DNA from: DATBWZ01 sp036514535
Lineage (GTDB): Bacteria > JAMCPX01 > DATBWZ01
Length of the DNA stretch: 7,433 bases
Direction: 5' to 3'
Assembly: GCA_036514535.1 (NCBI GenBank)
Contig: DATBWZ010000075.1
Location: 1 to 7,433 of the forward strand
Shown here: positions 1 through 6,133 of the stretch, piece after piece
How positions within the stretch are numbered: position 1 is the stretch's first letter
How the letters are laid out: each line of letters starts with the position of its first letter
Notes under the pieces: model-generated
The model's input: the letters and a program-made list of their open reading frames with translations, nothing else
Databases searched by the model: none
Told to the model about the DNA's origin: nothing
Made by a program: the position numbers and the translations under genes

Positions 1-32
1 ACATTTTCACCTATGTTGATTTCTGTTGCCAT
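1..32 (-). CDS. Possible 5' end of a gene running off the left edge
   Basis: On the minus strand an ATG at 32-30 opens a frame reading MATEINIGEN up to the window edge with no stop. It would be the next gene in the same direction after the tRNA. No good Shine-Dalgarno sequence precedes it, and ten codons are too few to judge coding character or name a product. Plus-strand frames are also open over this short stretch, so this is only a candidate. Confidence 0.25.
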   Translation of the reverse strand, partial: MATEINIGEN

Positions 33-126
33 ATTTTCAATAATTTGATAGTATGTAAGTGATACATTATTGTTTTAATATAACGATACCAAATAAAATA
101 ATTTTTAGCAAACAAAATTTAGGGAG
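33..126. other. AT-rich intergenic stretch
   Basis: This stretch is strongly AT-rich and holds no supported gene. On the plus strand, TTGTTT (70-75) and TAAAAT (94-99) are 18 bp apart and could be a weak promoter reading into the GC-rich island. Only three of the six -35 bases match consensus, so this is a note rather than a call. Confidence 0.3.
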
Positions 127-250
127 TTCCTTGTCGTTGCCCGCGCACCCCGAAGGAGAAACTTCGTTTCCCTACGAGGCAGGCGGGAGGGTTGGGGCAA
201 GGGCGACTTCTCTTTCTTTTCTTCCTTCGGCCCCGCCGCCGCCCGCAAAA
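127..250. other. GC-rich island with nested inverted repeats; candidate structured RNA or dispersed repeat
   Basis: The base composition changes abruptly from the AT-rich left flank. Several dyads nest inside one another. GTCGTTGCCC (133-142) pairs with GGGCAA (195-200) plus CGAC (204-207), with a three-base GGG bulge. ACCC (147-150) pairs with GGGT (189-192). Inside these, CGAAG (151-155) pairs with CTTCG (162-166); alternatively CTTCGT (162-167) pairs with ACGAGG (174-179), so two hairpins exclude each other. A pyrimidine-only tract follows at about 207-225, then a GCC-rich run to 244. I do not recognise an RNA family; it does not carry the SRP RNA core motif GGAAGGAAGCAGCC. It could be a small RNA on either strand, a REP-like repeat, or the 3' processing/termination region of the tRNA transcript. 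Confidence 0.4.
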
Positions 251-266
251 TTCGCAATGTTTAGAT

Positions 267-343
267 TGGTCGGGGCGAGAGGATTTGAACCTCCGGCCCC
301 CTGGTCCCGAACCAGGTGCGCTGCCAGGCTGCGCTACGCCCCG
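267..343 (-). tRNA. tRNA-Pro, anticodon CGG
   Basis: This is a 77-nt tRNA including an encoded CCA end. The acceptor stem CGGGGCG (337-343) pairs with CGCCCCG (271-277), followed by discriminator A (270) and CCA (267-269). The D arm has GCGC/GCGC stems. The anticodon stem CCTGG/CCAGG encloses the seven-base loop TTCGGGA, which places CGG at positions 34-36 and a purine G at 37, as is usual for proline tRNAs. The T arm is GGAGG, TTCAAAT, CCTCT. It reads the codon CCG. The overall sequence is close to the bacterial proK type. It has its own strong promoter immediately upstream. Confidence 0.97.
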
Positions 344-360
344 TAATCTTTGATTTTTTT

Positions 361-389
361 ATTATAATTGCTTTGCCGGTAGATGTCAA
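361..389 (-). promoter_or_regulatory. Perfect-consensus promoter of tRNA-Pro
   Basis: The minus strand shows TTGACA (384-389), a 17-bp spacer and TATAAT (361-366), an exact match to the sigma70-type consensus. Expected initiation is near 354, about 11 nt ahead of the mature tRNA 5' end, leaving a short A-rich leader. The -35 box begins 6 nt past the stop codon of the small upstream gene. Confidence 0.88.
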
Positions 390-395
390 AACTAA

Positions 396-608
396 TTATG
401 GTATATTTTGGATCTTGAATCCCATTGTGATGAGCAGGGTGTAAGTTTCTTCTGTTACTTTGTAGGTGGTATCGCGCGTGCTGATAAATCCGCCCCTTTT
501 CTTCAGAAAATTAAAGACCCTGTCAGCATCGGAAAGGTCCGGCAGTATTTCAACAAGTCCTGTGCCGTCAATAAATGCATTGATTTCATTTTGCGTTAGT
601 TTTTTCAC
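396..608 (-). CDS. Small protein of unknown function (70 aa)
   Basis: The frame starts with GTG (606-608), five bases after the stop of the PilZ-fusion gene, and ends with TAA (396-398) just before the tRNA promoter. I see no strong Shine-Dalgarno sequence, so translation is probably coupled to the upstream gene. The predicted protein is soluble and mixed charged, with no cysteines, no signal peptide and no membrane segment. The N-terminal half looks helical (KKLTQNEINAFIDG) and a KKRGG turn lies near the middle. I do not recognise the family. That it is a real gene rests on the tight spacing, shared strand and unbroken frame; the opposite-strand frames over this stretch look unlike protein. 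A role linked to the PilZ-fusion protein is inference from position only. Confidence 0.62.
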   Translation of the reverse strand: MKKLTQNEINAFIDGTGLVEILPDLSDADRVFNFLKKRGGFISTRDTTYKVTEETYTLLITMGFKIQNIP

Positions 609-613
609 TGAAA

Positions 614-1453
614 TCAGGATTTGTTGGATTCAGAAAACTTCTTTTCTGCCCAGGCTTTAAATCCATTCAGGGTTTGGGGGAGCGTGAGATCTCTGATTGA
701 CTCGCGTACCTGCCGGGGAATACGCATGCCCGGGTTCACCATAATTGTAAATGTCATCGCGCACCGGTCCGCATCAACGGGATTAAAAACAGCGTCGCCC
801 TTGATCTCGGCAAAGTCCCCCTTAACATTCTGCCAGAATAATTTCTTCTCAACATCGTTATAAATATAATGAAGCGCAAAATTTTTGGCAGTGATAAGGA
901 GTTTTGTGCTGAAGTTTACTATCTTTGGTCTTTTGTCCGGATACCTCTCTGCTATCTTCCCAATGTTTATCACATTCTGCCATTCTGGCTGTTTTTCGCA
1001 GTCGCACATCAATTTGTATGCAAATTCCGCAGGAATAGAGAGCTCCATCTTAATTTCTTTTGAACCTGCGGCAGTGTTTTTAATCTCCGCGGATGCTGCC
1101 GGCTCACTATCAGCCATAGCGCGATCATTAACATGCAACTCTACATACCGCTTTATAATTTTCCTTTCCTGTTCTCCAATATGAATGAACTTCACTCCAA
1201 TTCCAGGATGTTCTGTGTCCTGTAATACGGAAACAATCTCTCCAACAGCCAATATTGTGAAGATGTCTCCCGGTAGCGCAAATTGCAGCTGCAATCTTGT
1301 TCCTATAGTTAGAGGATTTTTGGTTGTAAGAAAAATTCCTTCCTCGCAAATATTTTTTGAGTAATAAAAAGGGACATTTTTATTTGATGTTTCCTTGACC
1401 AGGGTCTTAAGAGAAACCCTGGGATACCGCCTTACCTTGTTGAAAGAGCGCAT
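614..1453 (-). CDS. PilZ domain fused to a START/SRPBCC-like domain
   Basis: This 279-aa protein has two parts. Residues about 7-110 form a PilZ-like domain, the bacterial c-di-GMP receptor fold: the basic RxxxR motif is R8-R9-Y-P-R12, and the second motif reads NICEEG (34-39), matching [D/N]xSxxG except that cysteine replaces serine. Strand patterns such as GIFLTT and GIGVKF resemble the PilZ subfamily common in deltaproteobacteria (TIGR02266 type). A polar linker (about 111-133) leads to residues about 134-272, which look like a polyketide-cyclase/START (SRPBCC) lipid- or ligand-binding fold: an N-terminal strand, a helix with PEWQNV, a long antiparallel sheet, and a C-terminal helix (LPQTLNGFKAWAEKK). 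No signal peptide or membrane segment is seen, so it is probably cytoplasmic. It follows sufS but has its own promoter with almost no 5' leader. The likely role is a c-di-GMP-responsive ligand-binding protein; the ligand is unknown. The PilZ call is firmer than the START call. Confidence 0.83.
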   Translation of the reverse strand: MRSFNKVRRYPRVSLKTLVKETSNKNVPFYYSKNICEEGIFLTTKNPLTIGTRLQLQFALPGDIFTILAVGEIVSVLQDTEHPGIGVKFIHIGEQERKIIKRYVELHVNDRAMADSEPAASAEIKNTAAGSKEIKMELSIPAEFAYKLMCDCEKQPEWQNVINIGKIAERYPDKRPKIVNFSTKLLITAKNFALHYIYNDVEKKLFWQNVKGDFAEIKGDAVFNPVDADRCAMTFTIMVNPGMRIPRQVRESIRDLTLPQTLNGFKAWAEKKFSESNKS

Positions 1454-1464
1454 AATACACCATT

Positions 1465-1493
1465 TTTATACCAGAATTATGATTATTTGTCAA
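1465..1493 (-). promoter_or_regulatory. Near-consensus promoter of the PilZ-fusion gene
   Basis: The minus strand shows TTGACA (1488-1493), a 17-bp spacer and TATAAA (1465-1470). The -35 box begins one base after the sufS stop codon. Expected initiation is near 1458, only about 5 nt before the ATG at 1453, and no Shine-Dalgarno sequence lies between, so the message should be leaderless or nearly so. Confidence 0.72.
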
Positions 1494-1494
1494 A

Positions 1495-2739
1495 TTAGAA
1501 CATGCTCTTAATCTTTTTAAGCATATCAATTAGTTTGTTTATCTCATCCACAGAATTATAAATGTAAAAACTGAGCCTTACAGCATTATCCATCCGGAGG
1601 AATGTCATAAGCGGCTGAGCGCAATGATGCCCGGAGCGAACAGCAATGCCCTCCTCGTCAAGTATCCCCGCAATATCATGCGGGTGAATGCCAGCGATAT
1701 TGAAGGAGATAACTCCGAGCCGCTTTTCTGTATCCTTGTGTCCGTAAATTGTAATGCCCTCAATTTCCTGCAATCTCTGCAATGCGTATCCGGTAAGCAC
1801 CAATTCGTGGTCATGGATATTCGCCATGCCGGTTGCATTCAGGTAATCAACAGCTGCGCCTAATCCTATTCCTCCGGAAATATTCGGAGTTCCAGCCTCA
1901 TACTTCCAGGGGAGTTCGTTCCACTCGGCAGATTCCGTAGTTACCTTTTCAATCATATCGCCGCCATAGTTGAATGGCTCCATCTTCTGAAGAAGTTCTT
2001 TCCTGCCATAGAGGAATCCGGTTCCGCTGGGACCAAGCATTTTGTGCCCTGAACCCGCAAGAAAGTCACAGCCGATGGACCGGACATCTATCTTCATGTG
2101 CGGAAGCGATTGCGCGGCATCAACAAGCGTAATCGCGCCGGCATCCCTTGCCAATTTAACAACATCGGCAACAGGATTTACTGTTCCAAGGACATTGGAA
2201 CAATGAGTTATTCCAACAAGTTTTGTCCTTCCGGTAATCAATCTTTTTGCCTCTTCCATTATCAGATCACCATTATCGTGAACAGGCATAAATCTGAGAA
2301 CGCTCCCTTTTAGTCTGCTGAGCATCTGCCAGGGGACAATGTTTGAGTGGTGCTCTGCAAGCGTTACAACTATCTCATCCCCTTGTTTGAGATTCCACAT
2401 ACCCCATGCGTATGCAACAAGGTTTATAGCCTCTGTTGCATTTTTTGTAAAAACAATCTCCCGCCAGCTCTGCGCACCTATGAATTTTGCAAGTTTTTTG
2501 TGCGCTTCTTCGTAGAGAACTGTTGATTCGTAGCTTAATGTGTGGACAGCGCGGTGTATGTTTGCCGTCATTTCCTCATTGTACCTCCGGATAGACTCAA
2601 TCACCTGTTTAGGCTTTTGCGTGGTGGCGGCATTATCAAGATACACAAGCGGTTTGCCATTAACAAGCCGCTTAAATATGGGAAAATCAGCCCTTATTTT
2701 TTCTATGTCCAGAGTTTTTCTGTCAATGCTCATAATCAT
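1495..2739 (-). CDS. sufS: Cysteine desulfurase SufS
   Basis: This PLP enzyme of class-V aminotransferase fold (414 aa, a normal length) converts L-cysteine to alanine and holds the sulfur as a persulfide for cluster assembly. Visible landmarks are LDNAATTQKP (35-44), the cofactor-stacking histidine in AEHHSN (H130), the aspartate of LVDAAQS (D207), the PLP-binding lysine in GSGHKMLGPSG (K233), and the catalytic cysteine in RSGHHCAQPLM (C373), typical of group II SufS enzymes. H354 in IHPHD sits 19 residues before C373, like His342 of Bacillus SufS, which takes over zinc when SufU docks; this suits the SufU-type partner encoded in the same operon. The start overlaps the Rieske stop by one base (TAATG). 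A second in-frame ATG at 2733 is an equally possible start. It is the last gene of the SUF operon, with no visible terminator after it. Confidence 0.97.
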   Translation of the reverse strand: MIMSIDRKTLDIEKIRADFPIFKRLVNGKPLVYLDNAATTQKPKQVIESIRRYNEEMTANIHRAVHTLSYESTVLYEEAHKKLAKFIGAQSWREIVFTKNATEAINLVAYAWGMWNLKQGDEIVVTLAEHHSNIVPWQMLSRLKGSVLRFMPVHDNGDLIMEEAKRLITGRTKLVGITHCSNVLGTVNPVADVVKLARDAGAITLVDAAQSLPHMKIDVRSIGCDFLAGSGHKMLGPSGTGFLYGRKELLQKMEPFNYGGDMIEKVTTESAEWNELPWKYEAGTPNISGGIGLGAAVDYLNATGMANIHDHELVLTGYALQRLQEIEGITIYGHKDTEKRLGVISFNIAGIHPHDIAGILDEEGIAVRSGHHCAQPLMTFLRMDNAVRLSFYIYNSVDEINKLIDMLKKIKSMF

Positions 2740-3047
2740 TAATCCAGATCCACAAATATATCATCCCCTTCAACAATGGTATTGAACTTTTTAAGCGGCG
2801 CTGCTGCAGGCATGGAGATGACCGACCCTGTCCTTACATTAAACCGCGCTCCATGCGCAAGGCAGGTGAGTTCCTCTCCATTGAGTATTCCGATGGAAAG
2901 GGGATATTCCATATGGGTGCAAATGTCCTCAAATGCATAAAAATTCCCGTCTATTCTGCATATCGCAACGGGGGCGCCGTTGTGCTCAAAGGCTTTTATC
3001 CCGCCAGGATTTATATCAAAGGTTTTGGCAATCTTTACTTTCATCAT
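2739..3047 (-). CDS. Rieske-type [2Fe-2S] ferredoxin in the SUF operon
   Basis: This 102-aa single-domain Rieske protein is of the small ferredoxin kind related to dioxygenase electron carriers and NirD. The cluster ligands are complete: C43-T-H45, then 16 residues, then C62-L-A-H65-G, followed by the usual F-N-x-x-T-G stretch and an end strand. There is no membrane anchor or signal peptide, so it is cytoplasmic. It starts 10 nt after sufU with a weak ribosome-binding site; two adjacent ATG codons (3047 and 3044) are possible starts. Rieske ferredoxins also occur inside actinobacterial SUF operons, so the linkage is known elsewhere, but its function there is not settled. It may deliver electrons for cluster assembly or persulfide reduction, or be a client protein; this is inference. 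Confidence 0.95.
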   Translation of the reverse strand: MMKVKIAKTFDINPGGIKAFEHNGAPVAICRIDGNFYAFEDICTHMEYPLSIGILNGEELTCLAHGARFNVRTGSVISMPAAAPLKKFNTIVEGDDIFVDLD

Positions 3048-3057
3048 CCGTCCGCTT

Positions 3058-3459
3058 TTATTCTTCCTCGCCGGGCCATTCTTTTATTCCGTAAATACCG
3101 GCTTTCAGGATCTTGAGCGCAAGCAATCCGCATTTCAGCCTCATGGGGCTCAGGTTAATTCCGAGGGCATTGAGCATGTCGTCCTTGGAAAAATTTTTCA
3201 CATGTTCCAGGTTCTGCCCCTTTATCATTTCTGTCAGAATGGACGCTGCAGCCTGGCTGATGGTGCAGCCCTTACCGGAAAACTTTGCGTCCTCAATTAT
3301 ATTATCCTTGATCTTCAAATCTATTCTCAGGACATCCCCGCAGGAAGGGTTTCCTTCTTCATGAGATATGTCTGATGGTTCAATTTTTCCATAATTTCTC
3401 GGATTTTTGAAATGGTCAAGGATAAATTCCATCTGGATAGTGTCATCAATAAAGCCCAA
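3058..3459 (-). CDS. sufU: SufU-type Fe-S scaffold / sulfur acceptor, short form
   Basis: This 133-aa IscU/SufU-fold protein has the three conserved cysteines and the aspartate: C40-G-D42, C65 in GKGCTIS, and C110 in RLKCGLLALK. The start used is TTG at 3459, directly abutting the sufD stop, because GGGAGG lies 8 nt upstream and the resulting N-terminus (about 20 residues before HFKNPRN) matches SufU proteins; an ATG ten codons in is the alternative. The residue before the third cysteine is lysine, as in SufU, not the histidine of IscU. However, only 44 residues separate C65 and C110, close to IscU (42) and well short of Bacillus SufU (61), so the SufU-specific insertion is absent. Its likely role is accepting the persulfide from SufS (zinc-bound relay) and/or serving as a scaffold. 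No sufE is present in this window. Confidence 0.93.
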   Translation of the reverse strand: MGFIDDTIQMEFILDHFKNPRNYGKIEPSDISHEEGNPSCGDVLRIDLKIKDNIIEDAKFSGKGCTISQAAASILTEMIKGQNLEHVKNFSKDDMLNALGINLSPMRLKCGLLALKILKAGIYGIKEWPGEEE

Positions 3460-4725
3460 TTATGCTGCCTCCCATTTTTTCTCAAAAATTTCCCAGGCGC
3501 TGTTTTTGAACGACTCATGCGGGATTGCTTCAATTGCCGGAGAAAGGAACCCTGAGACAATGGTCTTCCGCGCCTCTGCTTCGGGCATACCCCTGCTCAT
3601 GAGATAAAAAACCTGCTCCTCGTCAATCTGTCCTATGCTCGCTGAATGCGATGCCCTGACCTGGTTTGCTTTTATCTCCAGTCCGGGAATTGAATCGCCC
3701 CTTGCGCCGGGGGTCAGGAGCAGAATGTGATCTGACAGAAGCGAGTCCGCATTCTGAGCATCCTTGTCTATCAGGACATTTCCGTAAAATACTGAACGCG
3801 CTGAATCGCGCATGGCTCCCCGCACAAGGACCTTTGCCGTTGTATTCCTCTGCCTGTGCATCAGGTCGGATGTAATATGCAGGTGTTCTTTGCCTGTCAA
3901 AAAGAAAACCTGGGTTTCGCTTGATGTCGCACCCTCGCCATCAAGGGAATTGCAGATCCTGCCTGTTGAGAGCCTTCCTCCAAACCAGCCAAACCGGCAG
4001 TCTATCGTTGAATCCTTCATAAGGTTTGAACGAAGCGTTGAAAAGGAAAATACATTATTGCCCAAGTTCCGTATGCTGATGTAATCAACCCTTGCTGACT
4101 CCTTCACAAATACAGATACTGCCGAAACAAGCAGGGATGGAGCGTTCATTTCCCCTTCGGATGCGTAGTTGTCAATGATTTTTATTTCGGATCGATCTTC
4201 GGCAATAATCACAACTGGAACAAACATTGCTGCCGATCCCCCGGAAACCGTAAAGGATGATAATAACGGTTCCGTCAGCCTCACATTCGCCGGAACATAG
4301 ATGAGCAGCCCGCCGGCGAAGAATCCTTTTAGCATTGTTTCAAATTTATCACCCTGACCGCCGGGCTGTAAAAAATATTTATGGAATATCTCGGGGTGCT
4401 TGCTGAACGCCTTATTCATATCCGAAACAATTACTCCTTTTTCGGCAAATTCGCCTGGCAGATTTGCCCGAACGATTTCTGAGTTTACCTGAATAAAATG
4501 TGCAGCGCCGTTTCTGACAGCCGGAGAACCCTTGCCGTTTGCCCCTGCAAGCGGGTTCAGGCTTGCAAGCGAAAGCCCCTTGATCCGTGTGTGCCTGGTT
4601 TCTGGCAGGGGCAGCAATTCCGACTGTCTGAATGCTTCAAACCTTGCCTCTGTAAGCCAGTCCGGCTCATGGCGCTTCTTTGAAAATTCTCTTATTCCGT
4701 CCAGTGAAATATTTACCTCAGCCAA
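3460..4725 (-). CDS. sufD: SUF scaffold subunit SufD
   Basis: SufD is the SufB paralogue that pairs with it in the SufBC2D scaffold. I set the start at TTG (4723-4725), giving 421 aa beginning (M)AEVNISLDG, because GGAGGGGG lies just upstream (4729-4736) and the frame then overlaps the sufB end by only 8 bp. The longer in-frame ATG at 4815 would add 30 residues buried in sufB that look unlike protein. The C-terminal core carries the family pattern QVRASHSASIGQIDEEQ, then FYLMSRGMPEAEA. The histidine in ASHS is residue 360 in this numbering and aligns with His360 of E. coli SufD, implicated in nascent cluster assembly at the SufB-SufD interface. The cysteine found two residues earlier in E. 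coli SufD is alanine here. The middle of the protein is the usual beta-helix region. Confidence 0.95.
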   Translation of the reverse strand: MAEVNISLDGIREFSKKRHEPDWLTEARFEAFRQSELLPLPETRHTRIKGLSLASLNPLAGANGKGSPAVRNGAAHFIQVNSEIVRANLPGEFAEKGVIVSDMNKAFSKHPEIFHKYFLQPGGQGDKFETMLKGFFAGGLLIYVPANVRLTEPLLSSFTVSGGSAAMFVPVVIIAEDRSEIKIIDNYASEGEMNAPSLLVSAVSVFVKESARVDYISIRNLGNNVFSFSTLRSNLMKDSTIDCRFGWFGGRLSTGRICNSLDGEGATSSETQVFFLTGKEHLHITSDLMHRQRNTTAKVLVRGAMRDSARSVFYGNVLIDKDAQNADSLLSDHILLLTPGARGDSIPGLEIKANQVRASHSASIGQIDEEQVFYLMSRGMPEAEARKTIVSGFLSPAIEAIPHESFKNSAWEIFEKKWEAA

Positions 4726-6124
4726 CTGCCCCCTCCATTTCCAGCTGGATAAGACGGTTGAGCTCCACTGCGTATTCCATTGGCAGTTGTTTTGAGAAGG
4801 GCTCAATAAAACCAAGGACTATCGCTGTTAATGCCTCTGCTTCGCTGAGTCCCCGGGACATGAGGTAGAATATCTGGTCATCGCTTATCTTCCCAACGGT
4901 TGCTTCATGGCCGATTGAAACCCGCTCTTCCTCAATCTCCATTGTGGGATAAGTATCCGAACGCGAGATATCGTCAAGAATCAGCGCATCGCAGCGGACA
5001 TTCGCTTTCACATTCACAGCGCCCTTGTGCACTTTGAGCAGCCCCCTGTATGTTGTTCTTCCTCCAAACTTGGAAATAGACTTGGAAGTTATTGTGGAAG
5101 TGGTCTCAGGCGCAGCATGGATAACCTTGGCTCCAGCGTCCTGATGCTGATCCCTGCCAGCGTAAGCAATGGATAATACCTCTGCTTTTGCGCCCCTTCC
5201 GATGAGATATATACATGGATACTTCATGGTCGTCCTGCTTCCCATGTTTCCATCAATCCATTCAACAGTAGCATCCTCATGGGCAACAGCGCGCTTGGTC
5301 ACGAGGTTGTACACATTCTTTGACCAGTTCTGTATGGTCGTATAGCGCACCTTTGAACCTTTTTTTGCAATAACTTCAACAACCGCAGAGTGGAGGGAGT
5401 CTTTGGAATAAATCGGCGCGGTGCATCCTTCTATGTAATGCACGCTGGCTCCCTCGTCTGCAATAATGAGGGTGCGTTCAAACTGCCCCATTGACTGGGC
5501 ATTTATGCGAAAGTATGCCTGCAGCGGAATATCCACTTTAACGCCCCTGGGCACATAGATAAAACTGCCGCCGCTCCATACTGCGGAATTGAGCGCAGCA
5601 AGTTTATTGTCTGCGGGCGGGACAACACTGCCGAAATATTCCCTGAATAAATCCGGGTAGAGTTTCAAAGCCGAATCTGTATCAATAAAAATTACGCCCT
5701 TCTTGGTAAGGTCATCGTGAAGACTGTGATACACAACTTCGCTTTCATACTGTGCACCCACGCCAGCAAGGAATTTCTGTTCTGCCTCCGGAATTCCGAG
5801 CCGTTCAAAGGTCTTCCGGATATACTCCGGCACCTCATCCCAGGATTTTCCCTGTTTATCCATAGTTTTCAAAAAATAGACATACTCATCAAATTTTATC
5901 TCGCGAAGATCGGCTCCCCATGCGGGCATAGGCTTTGCGAGAAAAACACTGAATGAATCCAGCCTGAATTTAGTCATCCATTCCGGTTCGCCCTTTATCG
6001 CTGATATCTCCTTTACTACACCCTCATCAATCCCCTTCTTTGTTTTATAGACATATTTTTCAGGATCCTTGAAATCATACTTGCTGTAATCAATGTCCAG
6101 AAAACTTTTTTGCGTATCCGACAT
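4718..6124 (-). CDS. sufB: SUF scaffold subunit SufB
   Basis: SufB is the cluster-building subunit of the SufBC2D complex (468 aa, slightly short of the E. coli length of 495). Family landmarks run in order: an N-terminal helical region with GEPEWMTKFR (45-54), GVIFIDTD (143-150), SGGSFIYVPRGV (184-195), IEGCTAPIYS (C234), a right-handed beta-helix core, NVRCDALILDD (C378, matching the essential Cys405 of E. coli), and SIGHEATVGKISDDQ (H406-E407, matching His433-Glu434). The C-terminal helices with FYLMSRGLSEAEA contact SufC. The ATG at 6124 has a strong GAGGAG (6130-6135) that overlaps the sufC stop. The gene lies 9 nt after sufC and overlaps sufD by 8 bp, consistent with matched subunit production. 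Confidence 0.98.
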   Translation of the reverse strand: MSDTQKSFLDIDYSKYDFKDPEKYVYKTKKGIDEGVVKEISAIKGEPEWMTKFRLDSFSVFLAKPMPAWGADLREIKFDEYVYFLKTMDKQGKSWDEVPEYIRKTFERLGIPEAEQKFLAGVGAQYESEVVYHSLHDDLTKKGVIFIDTDSALKLYPDLFREYFGSVVPPADNKLAALNSAVWSGGSFIYVPRGVKVDIPLQAYFRINAQSMGQFERTLIIADEGASVHYIEGCTAPIYSKDSLHSAVVEVIAKKGSKVRYTTIQNWSKNVYNLVTKRAVAHEDATVEWIDGNMGSRTTMKYPCIYLIGRGAKAEVLSIAYAGRDQHQDAGAKVIHAAPETTSTITSKSISKFGGRTTYRGLLKVHKGAVNVKANVRCDALILDDISRSDTYPTMEIEEERVSIGHEATVGKISDDQIFYLMSRGLSEAEALTAIVLGFIEPFSKQLPMEYAVELNRLIQLEMEGAVG

Positions 6125-6133
6125 TTTTGCTCC

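Noticed and set aside
127..250. SRP RNA, tmRNA or 6S RNA identity for the GC-rich island
   Set aside because: The SRP core motif is missing, there is no tRNA-like end or tag frame, and the fold does not resemble the large open bulge of 6S RNA.
59..346. A 95-codon plus-strand reading frame
   Set aside because: Its C-terminal third is the antisense of tRNA-Pro (the familiar spurious GFEPPAPWSRTRCA-type peptide), and the middle is translated GC-rich repeat structure.
4726..4815. The 30-codon N-terminal extension of sufD
   Set aside because: It lies wholly inside the sufB end in another frame, reads unlike SufD, and a better-placed TTG with a strong ribosome-binding site exists.
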